Positions 5,165-13,084 of a DNA stretch of 13,084 nt are shown in pieces. The stretch comes from an uncultured beta proteobacterium (GTDB taxonomy: Bacteria > Pseudomonadota > Gammaproteobacteria > Burkholderiales > Burkholderiaceae_C). The stretch is taken from positions 1 to 13,084 of the forward strand of contig CAIOLZ010000004.1 of assembly GCA_903859265.1 (NCBI GenBank). Direction: 5' to 3'. Under the pieces are notes generated by a model. The model did no database searches. It was given only the letters and a program-made list of their open reading frames with translations, and had not been told where the DNA came from. Each line of letters opens with the position of its first letter. Position 1 is the first letter of the stretch. A program made the translations under genes and the position numbers.

Positions 5165-6223
5165 TTATTCATCCAACGCAGCGCGCGCGGCGCTGCGAAA
5201 CGCGTCCGGAGCGCTTCCGGTCCAGCTTTTGAACGCGCGGATAAAACTTTTCTCGTTTTGAAAACCGACGGACTGGGCGATTTGTTTCAGGCCGCGCGTG
5301 CTGCGGTGCAGTTGCTCGGTGGCCAGGTCTCGGCGCACGGCGTCTTTCACCTCTTGCAGGCTGCTGCCCTCATCCCTGAGTTGGCGGTGCAAGGTGCGCG
5401 CCGACATATTGAGTCGCTCAGCGAGATCGTCCGCATTGCGAATGTCTGGCAGGTGCAAGGCCAGGGTCTGGCGGACTTTTTCGACCAGCAAACGGTCGCG
5501 GCGATAAGGTCTCACGGTTAACAGCAAAGCGCGCTGCAGCATGCGTTGCAGCGCGGCCTCGTCGCGCCGCACCGGCAGCGCGAGGTAGCCGGCATCAAAT
5601 TCCAGCGCATTCCTGGGAGCCAGAAATTCGCTTGGGCCATCAAATAAAACGGCGTAGCTGGCCTGATGCAGTGGCGCCTGAAATTGCAGCGTGGTGCGCA
5701 GCAAGGCAATGCGGGAATCCGTGAGCCAGCACGCTACGCCCAGCGCATTGCGCAACACCGAAACAACACAGAATTCCTGCAAATCACCCAGCCCGTTGCG
5801 AATCGTCAATTCGATGCGGGCCACGCCTTGTTGTGCAACCAGCGCGAGGTGAATGTCGTCGGTCAGCAGGTTATGGTGGCGGCACCAGCGCGCCAGTGCC
5901 AGACCGAGCGTGGGCGCGGTCAGGGAGGCGCGCACCAGCATGCCGTAGCTGCCCCAGGGCAGCCTACGGCCAAACCAGCCGAGCGCTTCGTCGTCGAGTT
6001 CGCGCATCGCAGCTAGAGACAATTGCTCCATTTGCAAGGCAGTCACTTTGGCGCCGGGCTTGGTCAGTTGCGATGGCGTGATTTGTGCCATCGCAAGTGC
6101 GTTGACCGGCGATAGGGATCGCCTGGCATAAGCCGTGACGATGGCTTTTACATAAGCGGCAGGCGTTTCCGCCCTGGGACGCCGTTCGGCCAGCGGAGCC
6201 TGACGATGGGATGGCATTGGCAT
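5165..6223 (-). CDS. AraC-family transcriptional regulator
   Basis: The product is about 352 residues from the ATG at 6223. An ATG at 6217 and a TTG at 6250 are alternatives, and none has a clear ribosome-binding site. The N-terminal two thirds fit the arabinose-binding-like sensor domain of OruR/ArgR-type AraC regulators (ALGWFGRRLPWGSYGMLVRASLTAPTLGLALARWCRHHNLL). The C-terminus is the double helix-turn-helix: NADDLAERLNMSARTLHRQLRDEGSSLQEVKD, then GLKQIAQSVGFQNEKSFIRAFKSWTGSAPDAFR. It diverges from liuB with 102 bp between the start codons, so it probably controls the liu genes and perhaps itself. The inducer is not deducible. A leucine- or isovalerate-derived CoA ester is a reasonable guess from the neighbours. 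Confidence 0.9.
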   Translation of the reverse strand: MPMPSHRQAPLAERRPRAETPAAYVKAIVTAYARRSLSPVNALAMAQITPSQLTKPGAKVTALQMEQLSLAAMRELDDEALGWFGRRLPWGSYGMLVRASLTAPTLGLALARWCRHHNLLTDDIHLALVAQQGVARIELTIRNGLGDLQEFCVVSVLRNALGVACWLTDSRIALLRTTLQFQAPLHQASYAVLFDGPSEFLAPRNALEFDAGYLALPVRRDEAALQRMLQRALLLTVRPYRRDRLLVEKVRQTLALHLPDIRNADDLAERLNMSARTLHRQLRDEGSSLQEVKDAVRRDLATEQLHRSTRGLKQIAQSVGFQNEKSFIRAFKSWTGSAPDAFRSAARAALDE

Positions 6224-6325
6224 GGAGGTAAATTGTGGCAGGATTTGCAACCACGCTGGCCGATTTATCGCAAGGCAAACGCCTATGCTGGGTCACCTTC
6301 GCAAGCAATCAGGAAAAACCGCCTT
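6224..6325. promoter_or_regulatory. Divergent control region between AraC-type regulator and liuB
   Basis: These 102 bp must carry both promoters and probably the regulator's binding sites. Visible details are a 10-nt palindrome CGATTTATCG (6261-6270) and TTGC...GCAA flanks at 6245-6248 and 6269-6272. AGGA at 6311-6314 is the likely, rather distant, ribosome-binding site for liuB. No convincing sigma-70 pair could be chosen by eye. Confidence 0.4.
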
Positions 6326-7948
6326 ATGCCTATTCTGGAGACCCAACTGAATCCCCGTGCGGCCGAGTTTGTGGCCAATGCGGCAGCCATGGCTGCTTTG
6401 GTGGTGGACCTCAACCTGCACATCGACAAAGCCGCCATGGGCGGCGGTGAGGTGGCGCGCAAACGCCACACGGCCCGCGGCAAGCTGCTTCCGCGGGACC
6501 GGGTGGGCATGCTGCTGGACCCGGGCACGCCATTTTTGGAACTGTCCCCGCTGGCCGCATTGGCGATGTACCCGGACCGGGACGGCAGCGACAGCGCACC
6601 TGGCGCCGGCTTGATTGCCGGCATCGGGCGTGTCAGCGGTGTGGATTGCATGGTTGTCTGCAACGATGCCACGGTGAAGGGTGGGACGTACTACCCGATG
6701 ACGGTCAAAAAGCATTTGCGCGCCCAGGAAATTGCCACACAAAACAACTTGCCCTGCATCTATCTGGTGGACTCGGGCGGGGCCAATTTACCCAACCAGG
6801 ACGAGGTGTTTCCGGACCGTGACCACTTTGGCCGGATCTTTTACAACCAGGCCAATATGAGTGCCCAGGGGATCGCACAAATTGCGGTGGTGATGGGCAG
6901 TTGCACGGCCGGTGGCGCCTATGTGCCGGCCATGAGCGACGAGACCATCATTGTCAAAAACCAGGGCACCATTTTTTTGGGCGGCCCGCCCTTGGTCAAG
7001 GCCGCCACTGGCGAAGTCGTGAGCGCGGAAGACCTGGGCGGTGGTGATGTGCATACGCGCCTGTCGGGGGTGGCGGACCACCTGGCCCAGAACGATGTGC
7101 ACGCGCTGGCTCTGGCGCGCGAAGCGGTCAGCCATCTCAACCGGCGCAAAGCGCCACCGATTGCAACCCAGGCGCCCGTCGCGCCCCGTTTCGCGGCGCA
7201 AGAGTTGTACGGCGTGATTCCGGTCGATACCCGCAAGCCCTTTGATGTGCGGGAGATCATTGCCCGCATCGTTGATGATTCCGCCTTGCACGAATTCAAG
7301 CCGCGTTTTGGTTCCACCTTGGTGTGCGGTTTTGCGCACATCGAGGGCATGCCCGTGGGCATCATTGCCAACAACGGCATCTTGTTCAGCGAGTCGGCTC
7401 TCAAAGGCGCGCACTTTATTGAGCTCTGCTGCCAGCGCAAGATTCCATTGGTTTTCTTGCAAAACATCACCGGTTTCATGGTCGGGCGCAAGTATGAGAA
7501 CGAAGGCATTGCGCGCAACGGCGCCAAGATGGTCACCGCAGTCGCGACCGCGCAGGTGCCCAAGTTCACCATCATCATCGGCGGCAGTTTTGGCGCCGGC
7601 AACTACGGCATGTGTGGCCGCGCGTTTTCGCCAAGGTTCTTGTGGATGTGGCCCAACGCCCGCATCAGCGTCATGGGCGGAGAGCAGGCGGCCAGCGTTT
7701 TGGCAACGGTCAAGCGCGACGCGCTGGAGGCCAAAGGCGAGCCGTGGAGCATGGAAGACGAGGAAGCCTTCAAATCCCCGATCCGTAACCAGTATGAGGT
7801 GCAGGGCCACCCCTATTTCGCCACCGCGCGGCTGTGGGACGACGGCATTATTGACCCCGCCGACACCCGACGGGTGCTGGCATTGGGCTTGAGCGCTTCG
7901 CTCAATGCGCCGATTGCCGACACCAAATTCGGCGTGTTCCGGATGTAG
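6326..7948 (+). CDS. liuB: Methylcrotonyl-CoA carboxylase, carboxyltransferase (beta) subunit
   Basis: LiuB transfers CO2 from carboxybiotin on LiuD to 3-methylcrotonyl-CoA, giving 3-methylglutaconyl-CoA, a step of leucine/isovalerate degradation in the cytoplasm. The 540 residues fit the family (about 535). The ATG at 6326 starts MPILETQLN. Earlier in-frame codons read into the regulator's upstream region and look non-coding. Diagnostic segments are KGGTYYPMTVKKHLRAQEIA, YLVDSGGANLPNQDEVFPDRDHFGRIFYNQ, GSCTAGGAYVPAMSDE (oxyanion hole), GRKYENEGIARNGAKMV, and GSFGAGNYGMCGRAFSPRFLWMWPNARISVMGGEQAA. Geranyl-CoA carboxylase beta (AtuC) is the close alternative. HMG-CoA lyase in the same series favours the leucine enzyme. 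liuD follows 13 bp downstream. Confidence 0.95.
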   Translation: MPILETQLNPRAAEFVANAAAMAALVVDLNLHIDKAAMGGGEVARKRHTARGKLLPRDRVGMLLDPGTPFLELSPLAALAMYPDRDGSDSAPGAGLIAGIGRVSGVDCMVVCNDATVKGGTYYPMTVKKHLRAQEIATQNNLPCIYLVDSGGANLPNQDEVFPDRDHFGRIFYNQANMSAQGIAQIAVVMGSCTAGGAYVPAMSDETIIVKNQGTIFLGGPPLVKAATGEVVSAEDLGGGDVHTRLSGVADHLAQNDVHALALAREAVSHLNRRKAPPIATQAPVAPRFAAQELYGVIPVDTRKPFDVREIIARIVDDSALHEFKPRFGSTLVCGFAHIEGMPVGIIANNGILFSESALKGAHFIELCCQRKIPLVFLQNITGFMVGRKYENEGIARNGAKMVTAVATAQVPKFTIIIGGSFGAGNYGMCGRAFSPRFLWMWPNARISVMGGEQAASVLATVKRDALEAKGEPWSMEDEEAFKSPIRNQYEVQGHPYFATARLWDDGIIDPADTRRVLALGLSASLNAPIADTKFGVFRM

Positions 7949-7961
7949 AAAGAGACGCCCC

Positions 7962-10037
7962 ATGTTCAACAAAATTCTGATTGCCAATCGCGGCGAAATC
8001 GCCTGCCGCGTAGCGGCAACTGCGCGGCGCATGGCGATTCAAACGGTCGCGGTGTACTCCGACGCCGATGCCCATGCCAAGCATGTGCAGGCCTGCGATG
8101 AAGCGGTGCACATCGGCAACAGTGCCCCCAGGGAGAGCTATTTGCGCTGGGAAAAAATCATTGCCGCAGCACAGGCTACCGGCGCGCAGGCGATCCATCC
8201 CGGCTATGGTTTTTTGAGCGAGAACGAGGAGTTCGCACAGGCCTGTGCCAAAGCCGGCCTGGTGTTTATCGGGCCACCGGCGTCGGCGATTCTTGCCATG
8301 GGACTCAAAGCCGAAGCCAAGCAGTTGATGGAACGTGCGGGCGTGCCACTGGTGCCCGGCTACCACGCAGCCAATCAGGACCCTGAAGTGTTGCAGCAGG
8401 CAGCAGATGCAATCGGTTATCCGGTGCTGATCAAAGCCAGTGCAGGCGGTGGCGGCAAGGGTATGCGCGTGGTGGAGTCTGCAACGGACTTTGCGCAAGC
8501 GCTGGCGAGTTGCAAGCGCGAGGCCAGCAGCAGTTTTGGCGATGACGCGGTGCTCATTGAAAAATATGTGCAGCGCCCGCGGCATATCGAGATTCAGGTT
8601 TTTGGAGACATGCACGGCAACTATGTGCATCTCTTTGAGCGCGATTGCTCGGTGCAGCGGCGTCACCAGAAAGTGCTGGAGGAAGCGCCCGCGCCGGGCA
8701 TGACCGACGCGCTGCGACTGCAAATGGGAGCCGCCGCTGTTGCGGCTGCGCGCGCGGTGAACTACGTCGGGGCCGGCACGGTTGAATTTATTGTGGAACC
8801 GGGCAGCAAGACCGACGGCAGCACCATAGGCGCGTTCTACTTTATGGAAATGAATACGCGCTTGCAGGTGGAGCATCCGGTGACCGAAGCCATTACCGGT
8901 CTGGACCTTGTGGAGTGGCAATTGCGCGTCGCCAACGGTGAGCCGCTGCCCTTGCGCCAGGAGGCGCTGGCCATTCAGGGGCATGCGATTGAAGCGCGCA
9001 TCTGTGCCGAAAACCCTGACAAGCAATTCCTGCCCGCTACGGGGACCTTGCAGGTGTATGCGCTGCCAGACAGCAGCGCGTTCGACCGGGCACCGGGCGC
9101 TGTGCGGGTGGATTCAGGCGTACGCCAGGGGGACGCGATCAGCCCGTTTTATGACTCGATGGTGGCCAAGCTGATCGTGCATGGAGCGACCCGGCAAGAG
9201 GCGCTGGCCCGCATGGAAACCGCTTTGAAGCAGACCCATATCGTTGGATTGCCGACCAATGTCGAGTTTTTGCGCCGGGTGGTGCGAACACCCTCGTTCG
9301 CCAACGCGGATCTGGACACCGCCCTGATTGCGCGCGAGGCCGGGGTTTTGTTCAGCCGCGAGACCGTGGGCTTGCAGATCGCCGCCGCTGCACTGGTTGC
9401 GGCCACGCTGCATGCCGAGCAGCAAGCGGCGAAAGGTACGGACCGCAGCGGCTGGGTGGATCCCTGGGCGCGGCGCGATGGCTGGCGTTCGCACGGCGCT
9501 TACCAACGCGGTTTCAGCGTTGGGTTTCAGGAAGCGACCCACTCGGTGGTGTTGCGCAAAAATACCAGCACCGGCGCGGCCGATGGCGCACCATCGGGTC
9601 CATGGGTGCTTGAGGTGGAAGGCGCGTGCGCTGTTTTTCAATTTCTGGCCGGTGACGACCATGCCTTTGACCTTCAGTGGGGACCACGGCGCCTGCTTGT
9701 TTGGGTCTATCGTGAAGGCGATGTATTTCATGTATTTACCAACAGCGGTTCGACCCGGATCACCGCGATCGACGCACTGGCCCACGCCGGTGAAGCGCAT
9801 GCCGAAGTGGGCCGCCTGACCGCGCCCATGCCCGGTAAAGTAGTGTCGATGGCGGTGAAGGCCGGCGACGCCGTGCGCAAGGGCCAGGCTCTGGCAGTCA
9901 TGGAGGCCATGAAGATGGAGCACACCATTGCAGCGCCTGCCGATGGCATTGTGGGCGAAGTGCTGTTTGCGCCGGGAGATCAGGTCACCGAAGGCGCGGA
10001 GCTGTTGCGCTTGCAAACGCCTGTCGCGCCAATATGA
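7962..10037 (+). CDS. liuD: Methylcrotonyl-CoA carboxylase, biotin carboxylase/carrier (alpha) subunit
   Basis: LiuD uses ATP and bicarbonate to carboxylate its own biotin and hands the CO2 to LiuB. The 691 residues are slightly longer than usual for the family. The start MFNKILIANRGEIACRV at 7962 is the classic biotin carboxylase N-terminus. The ATP-grasp glycine loop KASAGGGGKGMRVV begins at K158, followed by EKYVQRPRHIEIQVFGD and EMNTRLQVEHPVTE (E296 onward). A variable linker domain follows. The C-terminal biotinyl domain has VMEAMKMEHT with the biotin-accepting Lys at residue 651 (codon 9912-9914). The ribosome-binding site (AAAGAGA) is modest. The stop overlaps the next gene's ATG by 4 bp (ATGA), indicating coupling. 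Confidence 0.95.
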   Translation: MFNKILIANRGEIACRVAATARRMAIQTVAVYSDADAHAKHVQACDEAVHIGNSAPRESYLRWEKIIAAAQATGAQAIHPGYGFLSENEEFAQACAKAGLVFIGPPASAILAMGLKAEAKQLMERAGVPLVPGYHAANQDPEVLQQAADAIGYPVLIKASAGGGGKGMRVVESATDFAQALASCKREASSSFGDDAVLIEKYVQRPRHIEIQVFGDMHGNYVHLFERDCSVQRRHQKVLEEAPAPGMTDALRLQMGAAAVAAARAVNYVGAGTVEFIVEPGSKTDGSTIGAFYFMEMNTRLQVEHPVTEAITGLDLVEWQLRVANGEPLPLRQEALAIQGHAIEARICAENPDKQFLPATGTLQVYALPDSSAFDRAPGAVRVDSGVRQGDAISPFYDSMVAKLIVHGATRQEALARMETALKQTHIVGLPTNVEFLRRVVRTPSFANADLDTALIAREAGVLFSRETVGLQIAAAALVAATLHAEQQAAKGTDRSGWVDPWARRDGWRSHGAYQRGFSVGFQEATHSVVLRKNTSTGAADGAPSGPWVLEVEGACAVFQFLAGDDHAFDLQWGPRRLLVWVYREGDVFHVFTNSGSTRITAIDALAHAGEAHAEVGRLTAPMPGKVVSMAVKAGDAVRKGQALAVMEAMKMEHTIAAPADGIVGEVLFAPGDQVTEGAELLRLQTPVAPI

Positions 10038-10957
10038 CGCGCCTTGCTTTTTGCTGCACCAACACCAACGCCGATCCATGGCTCGACGGTCTGCGTGCGG
10101 CATTGCCCGAGGCTGATGTTTCATTGTGGCGCAGCGGAGATCCGGTGGCCGATTACGCCGTGGTCTGGGCGCCACCGCAAGACTTTTTTGACCAGCAGCC
10201 CGGTCTGAAGGCGGCCTTCAATATCGGGGCTGGCGTGGATGCGCTGTTAAAGCTGCAAATCGCGCCGACCACACTGCTGGTGCGCCTGGACGACGCCGGG
10301 ATGGCAGCGCAGATGGCCGAGTACGTGTGCCATGCCATCATCCGCGCTTACCGGGGGCTGGACCATTACGCCGCCATCGCGCAGACGGGCCGCTGGCAGC
10401 CCATCGAGCCGCCGGCACGCACTGATTTTCCGGTGGGCATCATGGGACTGGGCGTACTGGGCGCGCGGGTGGCGCAGGCCGTGCGCCAGTTCGAGTTTCC
10501 TGTCAACGGCTGGAGCCGGACTGCCAAGGCGCTCGACGGTATCGAGTGCTTTCACGGGCGCGCGCAACTGCCCGCATTTTTGGCGGCGACCAGAGTTCTG
10601 GTGTGTCTGATACCGCTTACGCCGGACACCCGCGGCATCCTCAACCGACATACTTTGGCGCAACTGCGGCCCGGCGGCGTGGTGATTAACGTCGCACGCG
10701 GTGCCCATCTGGTGGACGATGACCTGCTGGCTTTGCTCGACAGCGGCCATCTGTCCGGCGCAACGCTGGACGTGTTTCATACCGAACCCTTGCCAGCGGA
10801 CCATCCCTTCTGGCGCCATCCCAAAGTCACCGTGACGCCACATGTCTCGGCCCAGACGTTGCGGCAGCAAAGCATCACGCAAATTGCCCAAAAATTGCGT
10901 ACGCTGGAGCGCGGCGAGGCGGTTGCCGGTATGGTGGACCGCGCCAGCGGCTATTAG
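10034..10957 (+). CDS. ghrA: Glyoxylate/hydroxypyruvate reductase A-type D-2-hydroxyacid dehydrogenase
   Basis: The product has 307 residues and resembles GhrA (YcdW), which reduces glyoxylate and hydroxypyruvate to glycolate and glycerate with NADPH. The dinucleotide fold shows GLGVLG at 138-143. The next strand ends NGWSRTAKAL, with no acidic residue after it and an Arg instead, which suits NADPH. The catalytic set is Arg222 (NVARGAH), Glu251 (DVFHTEPLP) and His270 (TPHVSA). The N-terminal NIGAGVDALL is typical of this subfamily. The start codon overlaps the liuD stop, so the gene is translated with liuD. Glyoxylate reduction is not a step of leucine breakdown, so its true substrate could be another 2-oxoacid. 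Confidence 0.88.
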   Translation: MTRLAFCCTNTNADPWLDGLRAALPEADVSLWRSGDPVADYAVVWAPPQDFFDQQPGLKAAFNIGAGVDALLKLQIAPTTLLVRLDDAGMAAQMAEYVCHAIIRAYRGLDHYAAIAQTGRWQPIEPPARTDFPVGIMGLGVLGARVAQAVRQFEFPVNGWSRTAKALDGIECFHGRAQLPAFLAATRVLVCLIPLTPDTRGILNRHTLAQLRPGGVVINVARGAHLVDDDLLALLDSGHLSGATLDVFHTEPLPADHPFWRHPKVTVTPHVSAQTLRQQSITQIAQKLRTLERGEAVAGMVDRASGY

Positions 10958-11032
10958 CGACCCGCATTAAGATCCGATACCCGGAGCCAGCGCGTTTTTG
11001 GCATTCTTTCCCCAATCTATTCCAACCACACC
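10958..11032 (+). other. 75-bp gap before HMG-CoA lyase
   Basis: No convincing terminator or promoter is visible. The start codon of liuE is preceded by CCAACCACACC, with no Shine-Dalgarno sequence, unlike most genes around it. TTGGCA at about 10999-11004 could be a -35 but lacks a good -10. The liuE message may therefore be continuous with ghrA or start close to its ATG. Confidence 0.35.
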
Positions 11033-11938
11033 ATGTCCTATCCCAGCTCTGTCAAATTGGTTGATGTTGGCCCGCGTGACGGTCTGCAAAACGAGAAGCA
11101 GGCGGTGCCTGCAGAGGTCAAGATTGCGCTGGTGCACCGGCTACAGGATGCCGGCTTGAAAAACATCGAGGTCACCAGTTTTGTGTCGCCGAAATGGGTG
11201 CCGCAAATGGCAGATAACGCCGAGGTCATGGCCGGCATTGCGCGCCAGTCCGGCGGTTGCTATTCGGTTCTCACACCCAATCTGCAAGGCTTTGAGGCGG
11301 CGCTCAAGACCTCGCCGGATGAAATCGTCGTTTTCGGCGCGGCCAGTGAGGCGTTCAGTCAGAAGAACATCAACTGCTCGATCGCCGAGAGCATCGAGCG
11401 CTTTCGTCCAGTGGTTGCCGGGGCACAGCAACACGGAATTTCGGTGCGGGGTGCGATTTCGTGCGCGGTGGGCTGCCCTTACGAAGGCGACGTGTCGCCC
11501 GACCGGGTCGCCATGGTGGCGCGGCTGATGCGTGAGATCGGCGTGCAGCACGTGGGCGTGGCCGACACGATTGGCGTGGGGACGCCGCATAAGGTGCAAC
11601 GCGCGCTCGAAGCCGCGTTGCGACACTTTCCCCTCGATGCCGTGTCAGGACACTTCCATGACACCTACGGGCAGGCGTTGGCCAACACATTGGCCAGCCT
11701 GGAACTGGGCATCTGGCAGTTTGACACCTCGGTGGCGGGTCTGGGCGGTTGCCCTTATGCCAAAGGCGCCACCGGCAATGTGGCGACGGAGGACGTGGTT
11801 TATATGTTGCGCGGTATGGACATCGATACCGGCATCGATCTGGATCGCCTGATCGATGCAGGCTGTTACATCAGCGATGCACTGGGTCGCAAAACGCAAT
11901 CGCGCGTGGCCAGCGCGATCATTGGCAAACGTGCCTGA
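11033..11938 (+). CDS. liuE: Hydroxymethylglutaryl-CoA lyase
   Basis: This enzyme cleaves HMG-CoA to acetyl-CoA and acetoacetate, the last step of leucine degradation. The 301 residues match the family length. The TIM-barrel opens with KLVDVGPRDGLQNE (catalytic R15, metal-binding D16). Metal ligands H207 and H209 lie in GHFHDTYGQALAN. The family signature SVAGLGGCPYAKGATGNVATED carries the conserved Cys at residue 240. ISCAVGCPYEG and the VADTIGVGTP segment are also typical. The name mvaB is used for the same enzyme elsewhere. No Shine-Dalgarno sequence is visible before the ATG. Confidence 0.95.
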   Translation: MSYPSSVKLVDVGPRDGLQNEKQAVPAEVKIALVHRLQDAGLKNIEVTSFVSPKWVPQMADNAEVMAGIARQSGGCYSVLTPNLQGFEAALKTSPDEIVVFGAASEAFSQKNINCSIAESIERFRPVVAGAQQHGISVRGAISCAVGCPYEGDVSPDRVAMVARLMREIGVQHVGVADTIGVGTPHKVQRALEAALRHFPLDAVSGHFHDTYGQALANTLASLELGIWQFDTSVAGLGGCPYAKGATGNVATEDVVYMLRGMDIDTGIDLDRLIDAGCYISDALGRKTQSRVASAIIGKRA

Positions 11939-11966
11939 GCACCGTACCCCCGGGAGTTTTTGAAGA

Positions 11967-12704
11967 ATGTGCGCCTCCGAGTTGAAACCATTGCCCCAGG
12001 GCGTTCTGCAGGTCAGCGCTGTGCTTCAGGCGCGCGGACACGCGCATGCGCCGCAGATGCTGGAGGAGGCTGCGCGCACTGCGCAACAAGCCGCCGATGC
12101 TCTCGGTGTTGCGCTGGGCCAGATTGCAAAAAGCATTGTTTTCAGACGGGTGGCAGACGATGCGCCCGTGCTGGTTGTGACCTCTGGCGACCGCCGGGTT
12201 GACCAGCGCAAGGTCGAAGCGCAGGTCGGGCCGCTGGCGCGTGCGGATGCCGCATTTGTCAAGGCGGCCACCGGGTTTTCGATTGGCGGCGTGTCGCCGG
12301 TCGGCCACGCCAGCCCGTGCATCACGCTGGTGGATGAAGACTTGTTTCGCTTTGAAGACATCTGGGCCGCGGCGGGTCACCCGCACGCGGTGTTTCAACT
12401 CAGCCCGCAGGTGCTGTGCGAATTGGTCGATACGATCGAATCCGACGTGGTACAGGCACCACTGGCCGACATGCCGACTGCGGCACGCAAGCTCTTGTCG
12501 GACCGGTGTGCTGCGGTGCGCTCGGCGGGATCCAGTTTTATGTCGCCTTGCGTATCGGTTTGCCGCATGGATACGGCCAGCGGCGTGTGTCTGGGTTGTC
12601 TGCGAACCATCGACGAAATCATCGCCTGGTCCAAAGTGGAGGACCCTGCACGCAGGGTGATCTGGAGCCGGATTGAAAAGCGGCTGCAAGGGGACCTGGC
12701 GTGA
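11967..12704 (+). CDS. YbaK-type aminoacyl-tRNA deacylase domain fused to DUF1289
   Basis: This is a single open frame of 245 residues with two parts. Residues about 15-160 fit the YbaK/ProRS-associated editing domain (TAQQAADALGVALGQIAKSIVFR with the conserved Lys, VTSGDRRVDQRKVEAQVG, ATGFSIGGVSPVGHASPCITLVDEDLF). Such domains hydrolyse mischarged aminoacyl-tRNAs in trans. Residues about 193-240 form a DUF1289 domain with a C195-x3-C199-x8-C208-x2-C211 set (SPCVSVCRMD...GVCLGCLRTIDEI) and the usual WSR..I ending, suggestive of metal binding. A weak GGAG lies 11 nt before the ATG. The stop overlaps the next start (GTGA). The role next to leucine degradation is unclear. Confidence 0.88.
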   Translation: MCASELKPLPQGVLQVSAVLQARGHAHAPQMLEEAARTAQQAADALGVALGQIAKSIVFRRVADDAPVLVVTSGDRRVDQRKVEAQVGPLARADAAFVKAATGFSIGGVSPVGHASPCITLVDEDLFRFEDIWAAAGHPHAVFQLSPQVLCELVDTIESDVVQAPLADMPTAARKLLSDRCAAVRSAGSSFMSPCVSVCRMDTASGVCLGCLRTIDEIIAWSKVEDPARRVIWSRIEKRLQGDLA

Positions 12705-13084
12705 AACACATCACCTTTTATCTTGATTTCGTTTCGCCCTATGCCTACCTCGCGTTTGAAGCCTTGCCAGCGGCGCTGCAGGGCCACAGTGTTTCGGTGA
12801 CTTACAAGCCCATCCTGTTTGCCGGTTTGCTGCGCCACTACGGCCAGTTGGGCCCCGCTGAAATTCCGGCCAAGCGCGAATGGACCTATCGTCAGGTGCA
12901 GTGGCTGGCGCATCAGCAGGGAATCGATTTTCAGATGCCGGCAACCCATCCGTTCAATCCGCTGGGTTTGCTGCGCCTCGCGCTGGCGACCGATCCCGAG
13001 GGCTTGCCTAACCGCTATGTGTGTGAAACCTTGTTCCGCCATGTCTGGGTCGGTGGTGCGGACGCTGCCGACGCGCTGCGGCTG
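12701..13084 (+). CDS. 2-hydroxychromene-2-carboxylate isomerase-like protein (DsbA/kappa-GST fold), C-terminus beyond window
   Basis: The frame is open from a GTG at 12701 to the edge, 128 residues present of about 200 expected. AAGGGGA lies about 8 nt before the GTG, which overlaps the previous stop (GTGA). The N-terminus MKHITFYLDFVSPYAYLAFEALP carries the SPY motif with the likely glutathione-activating Ser12. KPILFAGLL, EWTYRQVQWLA and HPFNPLGLLRLALA also match the family. NahD of naphthalene degradation is the founding member. Many genomic relatives have no known aromatic substrate and probably act as glutathione-dependent isomerases or transferases. Position suggests cotranscription with the liu series. 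Confidence 0.9.
   Translation, partial: MKHITFYLDFVSPYAYLAFEALPAALQGHSVSVTYKPILFAGLLRHYGQLGPAEIPAKREWTYRQVQWLAHQQGIDFQMPATHPFNPLGLLRLALATDPEGLPNRYVCETLFRHVWVGGADAADALRL

Noticed and set aside
6206..6325. Longer N-terminus for LiuB
   Set aside because: It would overlap the regulator's start and reads as non-coding; family alignment begins near the chosen Met.
7905..7961. Longer N-terminus for LiuD overlapping liuB
   Set aside because: The biotin carboxylase domain begins at MFNKILIANRGEI; the upstream residues have no family match.
6788..9026. Long antisense frames across liuB and liuD (6788-8032 and 7902-9026, minus)
   Set aside because: They are opposite-strand shadows of strongly conserved GC-rich genes and show no recognisable domain.
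9114..10175. Antisense frame across the liuD 3' half
   Set aside because: Shadow frame, low-complexity Arg/Gln/His-rich product and no family features.

Overview
The window looks like chromosomal DNA from a GC-rich betaproteobacterium, most likely Burkholderiales and close to Comamonadaceae (Rhodoferax/Polaromonas type). This is inferred from GC-rich codon use, the style of the DctA, MCC and HMG-CoA lyase proteins, and the mix of neighbours. No rRNA, tRNA or CRISPR array is visible.

Left part (1-2218). Four small minus-strand genes form a likely transcription unit: a secreted BON-domain protein, a two-helix membrane protein, a secreted YHS-domain protein, and a DoxX-like membrane protein that runs off the left edge. 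A divergent gene for an alanine-rich helical protein of unknown function follows and overlaps the end of dctA tail to tail.

Middle (2208-5164). dctA (C4-dicarboxylate uptake) is intact, but a complete IS110-family, IS1111-type insertion sequence (about 3518-5081) sits 8 bp upstream of its ATG. Subterminal inverted repeats of 13-14 bp mark both ends. Removing the element rebuilds a normal ribosome-binding site for dctA, so the insertion split the Shine-Dalgarno sequence from the start codon. The roughly 300-nt non-coding stretch downstream of the transposase folds on paper into two guide-bearing internal loops. One loop carries a 9-nt match to the dctA side of the target plus a 5-nt match to the other side, both including a shared TC/GA core. 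The other loop carries partial matches to the joined IS ends. This is the layout expected of a bridge RNA (seekRNA). It is the most interesting item here, because the RNA that chose this site can be read against the site itself.

Right part (5165-13084). An AraC-family regulator diverges from a catabolic gene series on the plus strand: methylcrotonyl-CoA carboxylase beta and alpha subunits (liuB, liuD), a glyoxylate/hydroxypyruvate reductase A type gene (4-bp overlap with liuD), HMG-CoA lyase (liuE), a YbaK-DUF1289 fusion, and a 2-hydroxychromene-2-carboxylate isomerase-like gene (4-bp overlap) cut by the right edge. LiuBD carboxylates 3-methylcrotonyl-CoA and LiuE cleaves HMG-CoA to acetyl-CoA and acetoacetate, so this is the lower part of leucine/isovalerate degradation. 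The isovaleryl-CoA dehydrogenase and methylglutaconyl-CoA hydratase genes of the pathway are not in the window.
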